Source of the DNA: Paenibacillus polymyxa
GTDB taxonomy: Bacteria > Bacillota > Bacilli > Paenibacillales > Paenibacillaceae
Direction: 5' to 3'
DNA: 64,000 bases
Assembly: GCF_018614975.1 (NCBI RefSeq)
Contig: NZ_JAGGNR010000016.1
Coordinates: forward strand, 62,001-126,000
The position numbers were made by a program, and so were the translations under genes. The notes below the pieces were generated by a model. That model was not told the DNA's origin, did no database searches, and saw only the letters and a program-made list of their open reading frames with translations. Below, piece after piece: positions 34,759 through 44,192 of this stretch (positions are counted from its first letter, which is position 1; the number at the start of each line of letters is the position of its first letter).

Positions 34759-36591
34759 TTAGTTCGATTTATTGAGCTGTCCCTGATGTAACCGATAGTA
34801 GAATCCTTGTTGCTGCATCAACTCGTCATGGCTGCCCCGTTCAGCGATCTGTCCATCATCAATGACGAGAATCTGATCGGCTTCACGAATCGTGCTCAGT
34901 CTGTGGGCGATGACAAAGCTGGTACGGTCTTTCATTAAAGTGCGCATCGCTTCTTGAATCTGCATCTCCGTACGCGTATCAATGCTGCTCGTTGCTTCAT
35001 CCAGAATAAGAATCGCTGGATCAGCCAGAATTGCCCGGGCAATGGTTAACAGCTGTCGCTGTCCCTGGCTCAGATTGCTTCCCCCGGAAATGATGGGGGT
35101 ATCGTAGCCCTGTGACAGTTTGCGGATGAACGAATGTGCATTCGCCAGCCCAGCCGCTTTCCTGATCTGTTCATCGGTAGCGTCCGGCTTGCCGTAGGCG
35201 AGATTGTCGCGAATGGTACCCGAGAACAGGTAGGCATCCTGAAGTACAATGCCGAGTTGCCGACGGAGTTGATCCTTCTCCAGTTCCGAGATGTCACATC
35301 CATCAATGGTAATCCGTCCGCCTGTAATCTCGTAGAAACGGGGTAACAGGTTGATAATGGTCGTTTTGCCTGCCCCGGTGGGTCCAACAAGTGCAATCAT
35401 CTCACCAGGTTTTACAGTAAAACTGACTTTCTTAAGAATGTCTCGCTCTGCACTATACCCGAAGGAGACGTCTTCAAATACCACTTTGCCTTGAATCTGG
35501 TCCAGTTGTTTCTTCTGTTCCTCCACGTATTCGCCAGGCGTATCCATAATGTGGAACACACGTTCAGCACCTGCGATTGCAGCCTGAATCAGATTGTACT
35601 GATTGGCCAGATCGTTGAGCGGCCGCTCGATCTGGCGGGAGTAAGCGAGAAAGCTGACGATCAGTCCGATGGACGTCAGATCATGATAAGCCATCCATCC
35701 ACCTACAGAAGCCAGTATGGCAAACCCGATATTGTTCATCACGTTCATCGTAGGTCCAACCAAACCCGAAACGGTCTGAGCCTGTGTGCTGGATGTGCGA
35801 AGTTTCTCGTTCAGGTTCTCAAAATGCTGATGTGCCTGATCCTGACGGTTATAAGCCGTTACGACTTTTTGTCCAGCAATGGTTTCCTGAGCATACCCGT
35901 TAAGCTCACCAAGTAATTTCTGCTGGGCGGTGAAGTGTTTACGTGTTCTCGAAGCGATCAGGCGAGTGGCAATGGTAATCAAGGGTACAGTCACGAGACT
36001 GAGCAGAGTAAGCCGAACATCCAGTGCAAACATGATCGACAAGGAACCAACGAGCAGGATGGCACTGGACATCAATTGAGTTACGCTTTGATTCAGCGTT
36101 GTGGATACGTTATCGATATCATTGGTGGCCCGGCTCATCAGGTCCCCGCTTTGATTTTTATCAAAAAAGCTGACAGGCAGCTCTTGCAGTCGGGAGAACA
36201 ACGCATGTCGCAGATCCTTAACGGTCAGTTGGGAAACACCAATCATGACATAGGATTGAGCCCACATCAGGAGTGAACCAAGGACATAAACACTCAGCAA
36301 GAGGAGACATTCCTTCAGCAAACCCGCTGTTACTTTGGGAACGATATGTTCGTTAACGGCGCGGCCGAGAAGATAAGGTCCTGCCAGATTGAGCAGTGTT
36401 CCGAGAGCGGTCAGCACTAATGCAGCAATGACTCCTTTGCGATGACGTCCCATGTACGACCATACCCGGATTAGGGCGTGGCGAGCATTTTTGGCTCTGA
36501 CTTTGGGAACAGGTCCTCTGCCCGCTGGTCCGGGTCTTCCGATCGGAGGCACGACGGTTTGCTGAATGGAGGAAGATGCAGGTTTAGCCAA
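34759..36591 (-). CDS. ABC exporter half-transporter B (MsbA/LmrCD type)
   Basis: About 610 residues. I place the start at TTG 36591: AGGAGG directly abuts the ATG at 36600, and 36591 has a normal spacing of 9. Six membrane helices (about 55-330) precede an ATPase with Walker A VGPTGAGKTTI, signature LSQGQRQLLTIARAI, Walker B ILILDEATSSID and VIAHRLSTI. The N terminus is an extra ~35 residue tail rich in Pro/Gly (PPIGRPGPAGRGP). It overlaps the stop of the preceding half-transporter, so the pair forms a heterodimer. Substrate unknown; MarR control suggests a toxic compound or drug. Confidence 0.9.
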   Translation of the reverse strand: MAKPASSSIQQTVVPPIGRPGPAGRGPVPKVRAKNARHALIRVWSYMGRHRKGVIAALVLTALGTLLNLAGPYLLGRAVNEHIVPKVTAGLLKECLLLLSVYVLGSLLMWAQSYVMIGVSQLTVKDLRHALFSRLQELPVSFFDKNQSGDLMSRATNDIDNVSTTLNQSVTQLMSSAILLVGSLSIMFALDVRLTLLSLVTVPLITIATRLIASRTRKHFTAQQKLLGELNGYAQETIAGQKVVTAYNRQDQAHQHFENLNEKLRTSSTQAQTVSGLVGPTMNVMNNIGFAILASVGGWMAYHDLTSIGLIVSFLAYSRQIERPLNDLANQYNLIQAAIAGAERVFHIMDTPGEYVEEQKKQLDQIQGKVVFEDVSFGYSAERDILKKVSFTVKPGEMIALVGPTGAGKTTIINLLPRFYEITGGRITIDGCDISELEKDQLRRQLGIVLQDAYLFSGTIRDNLAYGKPDATDEQIRKAAGLANAHSFIRKLSQGYDTPIISGGSNLSQGQRQLLTIARAILADPAILILDEATSSIDTRTEMQIQEAMRTLMKDRTSFVIAHRLSTIREADQILVIDDGQIAERGSHDELMQQQGFYYRLHQGQLNKSN

Positions 36592-38368
36592 ATTGAACAT
36601 CCTCCTTCCGTTGCTGAGAATAATAGATGGCTTGATAGTGTGATGAGTGAGCCATAAGGTCATCATGTGTGCCCCTGGCAACGATCGTCCCTTCATCAAT
36701 AACATATATACAGTCTGCATCCTTCACGGAGGAGATCCGCTGTGCAATCAAAAAGGTGGTACTGTATTTCATCATGGATTGCAAAGCCTTCTGAATACTC
36801 GCTTCCGTGCGCAGATCCACAGCACTGGTGCTATCATCCAGAATCAGCACTTCCGGTCGCATGAGCAGGGCACGTGCAATGGATATACGCTGTTTCTGCC
36901 CACCAGACAGATTGACCCCGCGCTGACCCAGCTCCGTGTCATACCCATCCTTCAGTTTCATAATAAAATCATCCGCTGCCGCAGCTTGTGCCGCAGCACG
37001 CAATTCAGCATCCGTTGCACCGGGCCGGCCGAAGCAAATGTTATCCCGGATGCTGCCGCTGAACAGAATCGATTCCTGGAGCACAATGGACACACGGCTG
37101 CGAAGATCCTGAAGATCCCAGTGACGAACGTTCACTCCATTCACGAGCACTTCCCCCTGCGAAGCATCATAGAGTCGGGGGATCAGCTGCACCAGTGAGG
37201 TTTTGCCTGAACCTGTTGAACCGATCAGGGCCACTTTCTCACCCGGGCGAGCCTTCAGGTTAATTCCGGTGAGTGCATGGTCTCCGTCATAACGGAAAGA
37301 TACGTCTCTGAGCTCCACTTGACCGCCTGTGCGCGAGGAAAGGGAAGACGTTGGGTATCGGGATTGATCACGGGTAGACGGGGGTGACTGTACATTCCCG
37401 GAGTTGTCGGTTCCCGATTGAATATCCGGCTGTGTGTGTAACACCTCGTTGATCCGGGCAGCAGATACTTTGGCGCGGGAGAAACTCATCATCATCATGC
37501 CGATTGACGTGAGGGACGAGAGTACAACCGTGACATAGTTGATAAAAGCAATCAGATCTCCGGCAGCAATATCGCCTCCGACTACCTGGAAACCTCCGAA
37601 CCACAGCACCGCTACAATGGTAGCGTTCAGCATCAAGCTGAGCACGGGTGCATTCAGCGTTACAATACGCCAAGCTTTGACCGCGGTTGTAGTGTAATCT
37701 TCGTTGGATTGCTTGAACCGTTTTTTCTCCAGACGTGCACGTGCAAATGCCTTGACGACACGAATGCCAGCAAGATTCTCCTGAAGGACAGCGTTGACCT
37801 GATCAAGCTTGCTCTGCACACTGGCGAACAGCGGATAGGATGCTTTTATCAGAATAAATAAAATAATAAACAGTACCGGCACAGTGGCAATAAGAATCAA
37901 AGCCAGTTTCACACTGATCGTAAACGCCATAATGATACTACCGATGATCAGCATTGGCGAACGGATAAACATCCGCAGCAGCATCTGCACAAAGGTCTGC
38001 ATCTGGGTAATGTCACTGGTCAGACGAGTGATCAGTGATCCTTCCTGAAACGTATCCAGATTGCGGAAGGAGAAGGTTTGAATATGGTCAAACAGTTCCT
38101 GACGCAGATCCGTGCCGTATCCAATGGCAGCCTTGCTTGAATAGAGGGTACAGCCTGCGCCGCCAACCCAGCCGATTAACGCAACAAGTAGCATGATCAG
38201 ACCTGTAGTCACGATATGGGGCAGATTCCCTGCAAGTACACCATCATCCACGATGCTGGACATCAGTTTGGGCTGGAGCAGGTCCATGGTTACCTCAAGT
38301 ACCATGAGCAGCGGGGCGACGATTGCCGCCGACTTATACGGTGTCAAGAATCGTTTTAACGTCCACAA
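36584..38368 (-). CDS. ABC exporter half-transporter A
   Basis: 594 residues from a likely TTG start with GAGGTGA upstream. Six helices and an exporter ATPase: Walker A IGSTGSGKTSL, signature [15 protein letters not shown], Walker B VLILDDSTSAVD. The Asp after DD (DDST where most have DEAT) is a known change on the degenerate site of heterodimeric exporters, in line with the partner having the intact DEATSS. A 30-residue polar linker (about 325-345) precedes the ATPase. Together they form the pump under the MarR gene. Confidence 0.92.
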   Translation of the reverse strand: MWTLKRFLTPYKSAAIVAPLLMVLEVTMDLLQPKLMSSIVDDGVLAGNLPHIVTTGLIMLLVALIGWVGGAGCTLYSSKAAIGYGTDLRQELFDHIQTFSFRNLDTFQEGSLITRLTSDITQMQTFVQMLLRMFIRSPMLIIGSIIMAFTISVKLALILIATVPVLFIILFILIKASYPLFASVQSKLDQVNAVLQENLAGIRVVKAFARARLEKKRFKQSNEDYTTTAVKAWRIVTLNAPVLSLMLNATIVAVLWFGGFQVVGGDIAAGDLIAFINYVTVVLSSLTSIGMMMMSFSRAKVSAARINEVLHTQPDIQSGTDNSGNVQSPPSTRDQSRYPTSSLSSRTGGQVELRDVSFRYDGDHALTGINLKARPGEKVALIGSTGSGKTSLVQLIPRLYDASQGEVLVNGVNVRHWDLQDLRSRVSIVLQESILFSGSIRDNICFGRPGATDAELRAAAQAAAADDFIMKLKDGYDTELGQRGVNLSGGQKQRISIARALLMRPEVLILDDSTSAVDLRTEASIQKALQSMMKYSTTFLIAQRISSVKDADCIYVIDEGTIVARGTHDDLMAHSSHYQAIYYSQQRKEDVQFG

Positions 38369-38441
38369 TAGGGAATCACCTCAGTTTTAATTGCATTGAT
38401 TCAAGCAAGTGTTGTTAGCGATGTCGCGAGCCTGCATCACC

Positions 38442-38876
38442 TCAAGCTTCACGCAGGTTTTGGAGCATACGTTGTGCAAGTGCAGACATGATCCGGAATT
38501 CTTCCGGTGTAAAATCTTTCTGGGCCTGCTGTTCCAACTCCTGAATCACTTCTCTCAATTCTTGAAGCGCGGAGCGCCCCTGTTCCGTCAGATATACTCG
38601 CATACTGCGCAGATCCTTCGGGTCTGCTTCACGTCTCACATAACCGGATGTTTCCATGCGCTTGAGCATGACGGTTACCGTTGCGGGACTGCGCTGAAGT
38701 TGTTCGGCCAGGTTTTTCTGGGATTGGCCATCTTCCCGTTCAAGCTGGAATAGCAAAGGGGGTTGTCCCGGGTATAACTCGGGGTGATTCACAAGTTTCT
38801 CATGAACCTTGTAACGTTTCAGTTTCACGAGTTCGGATAGCTGTCCCATTAACCGATCATTTTGGACTTGGTTCAT
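38442..38876 (-). CDS. MarR family transcriptional regulator
   Basis: About 144 residues from ATG 38876, which has GGAG 8 bases upstream. The winged HTH reads SQKNLAEQLQRSPATVTVMLKRMETSGYVRR and the wing DLRSMRVYLTEQG. It is the first gene of the exporter operon; such regulators bind a drug or phenolic compound and release the operator. Its likely site is the 24-bp palindrome at 39082. Confidence 0.93.
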   Translation of the reverse strand: MNQVQNDRLMGQLSELVKLKRYKVHEKLVNHPELYPGQPPLLFQLEREDGQSQKNLAEQLQRSPATVTVMLKRMETSGYVRREADPKDLRSMRVYLTEQGRSALQELREVIQELEQQAQKDFTPEEFRIMSALAQRMLQNLREA

Positions 38877-38908
38877 ATCATCTACTCCGTTCATATCCTT
38901 TTAGAGGT

Positions 38909-39076
38909 TGTTCAAAAAGTCCACTTTTGATTACGAAGGATGCCTAGCGGCATCATCAGCATCGAATATAAAATTCAGCCGAAATGTCCGTTGCTCACGT
39001 AGTTTACCTACGCTCCGCTACTCCATTTCTACCTTCATTCCATCTTCTCGGTACTGAAAACCAGACTTTTTGAACA
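38909..39076. repeat. 168-bp MITE-like element with 13-bp terminal inverted repeats
   Basis: TGTTCAAAAAGTC (38909-38921) at the left is repeated in reverse as GACTTTTTGAACA (39064-39076). The body is non-coding and contains a stem (ACGTAGTTTACCTACG). It sits between the predicted MarR operator and the MarR gene and so in the operon leader. I recall elements of this look dispersed in Paenibacillus genomes; no target duplication is clear. Confidence 0.6.
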
Positions 39077-39081
39077 CGTAC

Positions 39082-39105
39082 ATTTAGTTAGTCGACTAAC
39101 TAAAT
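39082..39105. promoter_or_regulatory. Perfect 24-bp palindrome, probable MarR operator
   Basis: ATTTAGTTAGTC is followed by its exact reverse complement, centred on TCGA. The size and position before a MarR operon fit an operator; the TTAGTTAGTCGACTAAC core fits the family's style of site. Confidence 0.7.
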
Positions 39106-39144
39106 CTTAAATTCGATTTGACATATCGTCAAGTGAATGCAAGA

Positions 39145-39225
39145 GAAAAAAACAAAAACCTCTGCTTTGAGCGGAAAAGAGTATGATAACTAACTCTGTT
39201 CCGGTCTCTAAGAGAGGTTTTTTGG
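39145..39225 (-). terminator. Terminator after the iron-siderophore operon
   Basis: AACCTCT (39158) pairs with AGAGGTT (39219) on the ends of a longer imperfect stem; on the minus strand a T-rich tract follows (TTTTTGTTTTTTTC). Confidence 0.65.
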
Positions 39226-39260
39226 TATTGTCACACGTTAAGTGTGGAGTGTACGGAAAC

Positions 39261-40208
39261 TTACTTTTTGGAGAACATTTCTTTGGCTTCATCCATGGCC
39301 ATTTTATTACCGATCGATGAGTAATCGAGCCAAGGTTGTGCACCAATCGGGTAGACATGGCCGGCTTTGACTGCTTTCAGGCCTTGCCAGATCGGATTGT
39401 TTTGCAGCTCCTTAAACATGGTCTGGGCTTCATCATCCGAATTCACAACCACAAAGATCGCATCTGCATCATAGTCCGGCAATATTTCACGGGAGACGAC
39501 TTGATACGGTTTAGTCGAATCGATATCTGTGATCCCATTGGCAGGCGTCAGACCGAGATCCTCATACAAAATGGGACCCATGGGACGGCGTGTACTGAAC
39601 ACACGCAATTCTTTGGCAGTAACACGGATCGCCATCACAGTCCCATCACCAATCGTGTCATGAATCAGAGATTTCACTTCTTCTGTTTCGGCCGCGTAGT
39701 CCTGAATGTATTGCTCGGCTTCCTTCTCGCGGTTCACGAGTTTGCCAATGTCTTTCAGATGGTCGCGCCATGTACCGTCATCCAGATTGAAGACATGCAC
39801 CGGAGCAATTTTTTCGAATTTGGCAATATCACCACCGGAGAATTCTTCGTCCAAATAGATCACATCGGGTTTCAGGGCAAGCAAAGCCTCCATATCCGGG
39901 TCTTTAACCGGACCAAGCGGCGTTGTATCTTGAAGTTGATCAGCAACATGGGACAGGAAACCTTTGGCTTCGCCACCGATCACGGAACCAACCGGAGTAA
40001 TGCCGAGAGACAACAGATCATTGGTCAGATGGATCGACATGGAGGCAATACGTTGCTCTCCCGAATTTGCACTGTTGTCTTGATTCTTGGTTGAAGTATC
40101 CGTAGACGAACCACCAGAAGCAGATGATGAATGATTGGTCGTTCCACAGGCTGCGAGCACAAGCAACAGACAGATACTCATGACAAGCATAAGATTTTTC
40201 TTTAACAT
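39261..40208 (-). CDS. Iron-siderophore ABC transporter binding lipoprotein
   Basis: 315 residues with lipobox LAACG at residue 21 and a Ser/Thr-rich linker. The FhuD/FepB fold (PeriBP III) shows RIASMSIHLTNDLLSLGITPVG, LLALKPDVIYL and the long inter-domain helix. It holds a ferric siderophore (catechol or hydroxamate, not resolved) for the two permeases encoded upstream. GGAG lies 10 bases before the ATG. It is the last gene of the operon. Confidence 0.93.
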   Translation of the reverse strand: MLKKNLMLVMSICLLLVLAACGTTNHSSSASGGSSTDTSTKNQDNSANSGEQRIASMSIHLTNDLLSLGITPVGSVIGGEAKGFLSHVADQLQDTTPLGPVKDPDMEALLALKPDVIYLDEEFSGGDIAKFEKIAPVHVFNLDDGTWRDHLKDIGKLVNREKEAEQYIQDYAAETEEVKSLIHDTIGDGTVMAIRVTAKELRVFSTRRPMGPILYEDLGLTPANGITDIDSTKPYQVVSREILPDYDADAIFVVVNSDDEAQTMFKELQNNPIWQGLKAVKAGHVYPIGAQPWLDYSSIGNKMAMDEAKEMFSKK

Positions 40209-40269
40209 GGGTAGTCACATTCTCCTTGAACATCTCTTGGATGTCTTTATTGTTTTTTGAAAAAAAAGA

Positions 40270-41286
40270 TCACTTGCTTCGTACTAACAGGTACAAAAAG
40301 TAAGGTGCACCAATTGCAGCAACCACCACGCCTGCCGGAATGGCATTAGGCTGAAAGATGGTTCGCCCGATCGTATCAGCGGTCACGAGAATAACCATAC
40401 CGATGAGCCCGGCAGCAGGGATCAGATGCCGATGCATCGGACCGACAAGTCTGCGCGCCAGATGTGGCGCTGCCAGACCGATAAAGCCGATCCCACCAGC
40501 CACCGATACACTAACGGCAGACAAAGCCACGGCACAGAGCAGCAAAATAACACGCTGGGATCGGACAGGCGTCCCGATACTGGTTGCGGCAGCATCTCCA
40601 AGATTGAAGGCATCAAGCGTTTTGGATCGACTCCAAATGTACGAGATACATAACACCACCCAAGGAAGCAATGCTTGCACATGAATCCAATCCCGGCCCC
40701 AGACGCTTCCTGCGAGCCAGCGTGCAGCAAAGGAATAGGTGTCTTCATCCAAACGCAGAGATAGGTAGAGTGTCAACGCATGGAACCCGGCCGCTACCGC
40801 GATTCCCACCAGAATCAGCTTAATGGGTGATACGCCGTTGTGCCGATCATAGGACAGCAGCATGATGATCAGGGCGGCGGCAACACTGCCTGCAAAAGCA
40901 AACAACGGAATCAGCAAGGCCACAGAGCCATCCATCGTAAAGGAAAGACTAACAAACACCATGAGTCCAAATGCTGCCCCCGCATGTAATCCCAGAATAC
41001 CCGGGTCCGCCAGTGGATTTCGGGTGATTCCTTGCAAGGCTGCTCCGGCAATACCAAGTCCTGCTCCGGCCAGTACAGTTACCAGGATGCGAGGCAGTCG
41101 GTAATCAAACAGTACAATCTGATCATCCGAACTGCCATGACCAAACAAAGTCTGTAACACAGCCGCTGGGGAGAGACGAATGGTTCCCGTATTCAGGCTG
41201 ATCCCAATAACAGCAATGGCGACGCAGAGCAGCGTGATACTGACGATTATCGAACGTTTACCTCGTGAAGGTGTGTTAAAATTCAT
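40270..41286 (-). CDS. FecCD family siderophore permease 1
   Basis: 338 residues with about nine or ten membrane helices. Conserved: GIAGAALQGITRNPLADPGILGLHAGAAFG and GGIGFIGLAAPHLARRLVG, the segments that meet the ATPase. With the second permease it forms the membrane channel. No ATPase gene is in this operon, so a shared one (such as YusV) is expected. It is three bases from the upstream permease, which is translationally linked. Confidence 0.95.
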   Translation of the reverse strand: MNFNTPSRGKRSIIVSITLLCVAIAVIGISLNTGTIRLSPAAVLQTLFGHGSSDDQIVLFDYRLPRILVTVLAGAGLGIAGAALQGITRNPLADPGILGLHAGAAFGLMVFVSLSFTMDGSVALLIPLFAFAGSVAAALIIMLLSYDRHNGVSPIKLILVGIAVAAGFHALTLYLSLRLDEDTYSFAARWLAGSVWGRDWIHVQALLPWVVLCISYIWSRSKTLDAFNLGDAAATSIGTPVRSQRVILLLCAVALSAVSVSVAGGIGFIGLAAPHLARRLVGPMHRHLIPAAGLIGMVILVTADTIGRTIFQPNAIPAGVVVAAIGAPYFLYLLVRSK

Positions 41287-41288
41287 CG

Positions 41289-42326
41289 CTACAAGGCCCT
41301 CCTTTCTTTACGGGCCAGATAGAGGAAGAACGGCACACCAACAAAAGCGACCATAATGCCTACCGCGAGCTCCTCGGGCGGGTTCACGATGCGTGAGCCC
41401 AGATCGGCGAGCACCAGTAATATCGCTCCAAGCAGAGAAGACATCGGAATGATGAGTCGATAATCCACGCCCACCAGTTTGCGGGAGATATGAGGGATGA
41501 CGAGTCCGACAAATCCAATCGAGCCTACTGCCGACACGGACACACCAGCCAGCACAACAACCGCTGCGAGGGCGAGAAACCTCGTCCACCGCAAGTTGAT
41601 CCCGAGATTAATCGCTACTTCTTCACCGAGTGACATAAGGGATACACGCCGGGCGAGAGGCATAATCAGTACTAGTGTGGCGAGCAGCACGGGAAGAATT
41701 AACTTCAGATGCCGCCATTCAATTCCGCCAAAACCACCCGCATACCAGAAAGCCAGATCCTGACTCAGGTCAAAATAAATGGCAACGCCTGTGCTGAGCG
41801 AGGTTAACATGGCTGCAATAACGGCTCCGGCAACGGTCAGTCTGATGGAATTCAGACCACCAGGTGCTGCCATTCCAAGCAGGAAGATAAGCAGTGTGCC
41901 CAGAACAGCTCCCACGAATGATAAAAACATAATCCAGCCGTACGGCAGTCCGGGCCAAAAGGCAAAGCTCAGTGCCACGACAAAAGTGGCTCCAGCATTG
42001 ATGCCCAGAATGCCCGTGTCTGCCAGCGGATTACGCGTAATGCCTTGCATTAATGCTCCTGCAACGGCAAAGGCAGCGCCGATCATAACCGCGGCAAGGA
42101 CACGAGGCAGCCGCAGCTCATGAATAATCTGATGTGGTGTCAACGCTGGGTTGTACTGAAATATGGCAGCCCATACGGTTTCCAGCGTTAGCCCTTTGGC
42201 ACCTAAAGAGATTGCGACAAACATACTTAGCAGCAGTATGGCTATGGCAGACAAAAACGTCAGCCCAACGGTCACTGCAGATTTTTTTGAATTAGACGGA
42301 CGATGTGGCAGTCCCGGATGTTGAAT
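41289..42326 (-). CDS. FecCD family siderophore permease 2
   Basis: About 345 residues in the chosen form. Conserved: AVAGALMQGITRNPLADTGILGINAGATF and GSIGFVGLVIPHISRKLVG. The start is in doubt: the ATG at 42362 is only 7 bases from the Fur box, so it would probably lie at the very 5' end of the message or before it. An AAAGGAGTG site (42333-42341) points to the codon at 42326, an ATT, with spacing 8 and no better codon nearby. The first helix starts after about residue 20 in either case. It is the first gene of the operon. Confidence 0.85.
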   Translation of the reverse strand: MQHPGLPHRPSNSKKSAVTVGLTFLSAIAILLLSMFVAISLGAKGLTLETVWAAIFQYNPALTPHQIIHELRLPRVLAAVMIGAAFAVAGALMQGITRNPLADTGILGINAGATFVVALSFAFWPGLPYGWIMFLSFVGAVLGTLLIFLLGMAAPGGLNSIRLTVAGAVIAAMLTSLSTGVAIYFDLSQDLAFWYAGGFGGIEWRHLKLILPVLLATLVLIMPLARRVSLMSLGEEVAINLGINLRWTRFLALAAVVVLAGVSVSAVGSIGFVGLVIPHISRKLVGVDYRLIIPMSSLLGAILLVLADLGSRIVNPPEELAVGIMVAFVGVPFFLYLARKERRAL

Positions 42327-42368
42327 ACGGGTCACTCCTTTGGTACCAACAACGCATTTCATTGTTAT

Positions 42369-42383
42369 TGATTATCATTATCA
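42369..42383. promoter_or_regulatory. Fur box before the siderophore permease
   Basis: TGATTATCATTATCA, read on the minus strand as TGATAATGATAATCA, matches the 7-1-7 Fur consensus (TGATAATNATTATCA) at 13 of 14 positions. It lies directly upstream of the permease operon and also in the promoter zone of nothing else, so the operon is expected to be on in iron starvation. Confidence 0.85.
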
Positions 42384-42461
42384 ATTAGTGATCATTATAG
42401 AATCTTAATTCAGGCCCGTACATGGCATAAATTAAGATTTTGGAGATGGACATTTTTTAGA

Positions 42462-44192
42462 TTACAAAAGTGAAGGTTTGTTCGTCAACATAGAGAGCGC
42501 TTCATCGAGCTGGATGTTGATGGAATATGGAGCATATACGACCCATGAGTTCCAGTCGGTGAGATGTACACGTCCGTTTTTTACCGCAGGATGGCTGTTC
42601 CATAGCGGATTCGAAGCCATCTCTTTCAACAGTGTTACCTTTTCATGCATAGAATTAATCGCCAGTACCAGCACATCTGCCTCCAGTCCGTCCCATTCTC
42701 CTGGTGTGAAGGGCAGCCAGTTGAATCCAACGCCGGGAGATTTGCCAGCCAGTTCGGTCTGAATGCGCTGAGGAGCGTTCAGTTGCAGGCTGCGGTAAAA
42801 TACATGGCCGAAATTGCGGTGGCTGTACATCCGTGGACCTTTAGGTGTTAACGTGCCAACGGCAACAGTAATGTCCCCGACAAATTCCTTGATTTTTTTG
42901 CGTGCACGCTCTGCCTTGCGTTCATGTCGATCCAGCCAATCTGTCGCTGCTTGGGTACGATCCACAATGGATGCAATCTGATGCAGATGACCAAAGACGT
43001 CTGTCTGATTCCAGGGAATGGTGATAATTGGGGCGACATCGCCAATATGCTCCATGGCTTTGGCTGCTGCATTATCCTTGGTCAGAATCAGCTCAGGATT
43101 CACGTCCAGGAAAGCCTGACGTCCCTGTTCCCAAGGTTCATAGGCGTGGAAGGGCAGCGTCAGCGATTTGGGCATATGAGGAAGATGGCCTTGGATCTGA
43201 GCTGCGCATGGCGTGATGCCAAGTGTCATCAGGTGGTCCGTGTATGGATAGGAGAGCGACACGATATTCCGATGGACCTGCTTCGCATAGGAAGTGGGCG
43301 CATAACCGGCATGATTTCGGAAGCGGCGGCTGAAATAGAATTCGTCACGGTAACCCACTTCACGAGCCACATCACGGATACGCAGATCGGAAGTGAGCAG
43401 CAATTCTTTGGCCCGATTCATGCGCAGATGGGTGATGTATTCAATCGGATTCTTCTGCATGCGACTCTTGAACAGCTGGGAGTAATAGGACGGGTGCATG
43501 CCAGCCAGTTCAGCCAGCTTTTCCAGCTTGATCTCATGCATATAGTTTTCGCGCATGTATTGCAGGGTTGACCTGAGCCACTGTTCGGGTTCATCCTGTC
43601 CAGCCCCTACGTCAGTCTGGTCTTCTTGAGGCCAGAGCATGTGTAACAGTTCCGTCAGGAGGAGCTGTGCTTTCAGGCCTGTTTCCAAACCTTCCTTGGT
43701 TAATTGTGTAAGCTGTGCGGCAATGCGCTGTATACCGTAAAATGGGCCCTGAATCCAGCCTGTAACAGGTGAACTGAGCTCACGTTCGTAGATTCGTCTG
43801 GCTTTTGTCTTCTCCGTAGCCCGGTACAGATCGAAGTGAATCATATATAGTTCAATGTCATGGTCTTCATCACTCTTCAGTTCAATTGCAGTTCCTGGTG
43901 TGCATAGACAAGCTGATTTGCGAACCACGTGGGATTCGGTCCCATTCATGATTAGTTCGCCTGTGAATTTGTGCATGTATATAAAGGTATGATGGGCAAG
44001 TTCAGTAGTGGACCAGCGCCATTTCCCTCGGGTTATTATATGTTCTGCCTGACGAAGTTCGATCAGGGTATCATTCAGGAAGGCATCCAGGTCTGCCTGG
44101 GTTGAGGATTCCTTTTCTGCATTGGGACTTGTCTGCTGTTGCAACGTGTATGGATTCATGCCGCTGTGGACGGTACCGGGGATGGTAGTCAT
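42462..44192 (-). CDS. AraC regulator with C-terminal siderophore-binding domain (Btr-like)
   Basis: 576 residues. AraC cupin-type region about 40-170, AraC HTH pair about 210-310 (IKLEKLAELAGMHPSYYSQLFK and RIRDVAREVGYRDEFYFSRRF), and a siderophore binding-protein domain (about 320-570) with LTLPFHAYEPWEQGRQAFLDVNPELIL. This is the layout of B. subtilis Btr, which senses ferric bacillibactin directly and turns on its uptake. It lies upstream of the permease operon on the same strand, so it likely activates it. The binding domain is intracellular. Confidence 0.9.
   Translation of the reverse strand: MTTIPGTVHSGMNPYTLQQQTSPNAEKESSTQADLDAFLNDTLIELRQAEHIITRGKWRWSTTELAHHTFIYMHKFTGELIMNGTESHVVRKSACLCTPGTAIELKSDEDHDIELYMIHFDLYRATEKTKARRIYERELSSPVTGWIQGPFYGIQRIAAQLTQLTKEGLETGLKAQLLLTELLHMLWPQEDQTDVGAGQDEPEQWLRSTLQYMRENYMHEIKLEKLAELAGMHPSYYSQLFKSRMQKNPIEYITHLRMNRAKELLLTSDLRIRDVAREVGYRDEFYFSRRFRNHAGYAPTSYAKQVHRNIVSLSYPYTDHLMTLGITPCAAQIQGHLPHMPKSLTLPFHAYEPWEQGRQAFLDVNPELILTKDNAAAKAMEHIGDVAPIITIPWNQTDVFGHLHQIASIVDRTQAATDWLDRHERKAERARKKIKEFVGDITVAVGTLTPKGPRMYSHRNFGHVFYRSLQLNAPQRIQTELAGKSPGVGFNWLPFTPGEWDGLEADVLVLAINSMHEKVTLLKEMASNPLWNSHPAVKNGRVHLTDWNSWVVYAPYSINIQLDEALSMLTNKPSLL

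Noticed and set aside
39336-40094. 252-codon plus-strand frame over the siderophore-binding gene
   Set aside because: Antisense shadow; no signal or domain.
42924-43571. 215-codon plus-strand frame inside the Btr-like regulator
   Set aside because: Antisense shadow of a gene with clear AraC and binding-protein domains.
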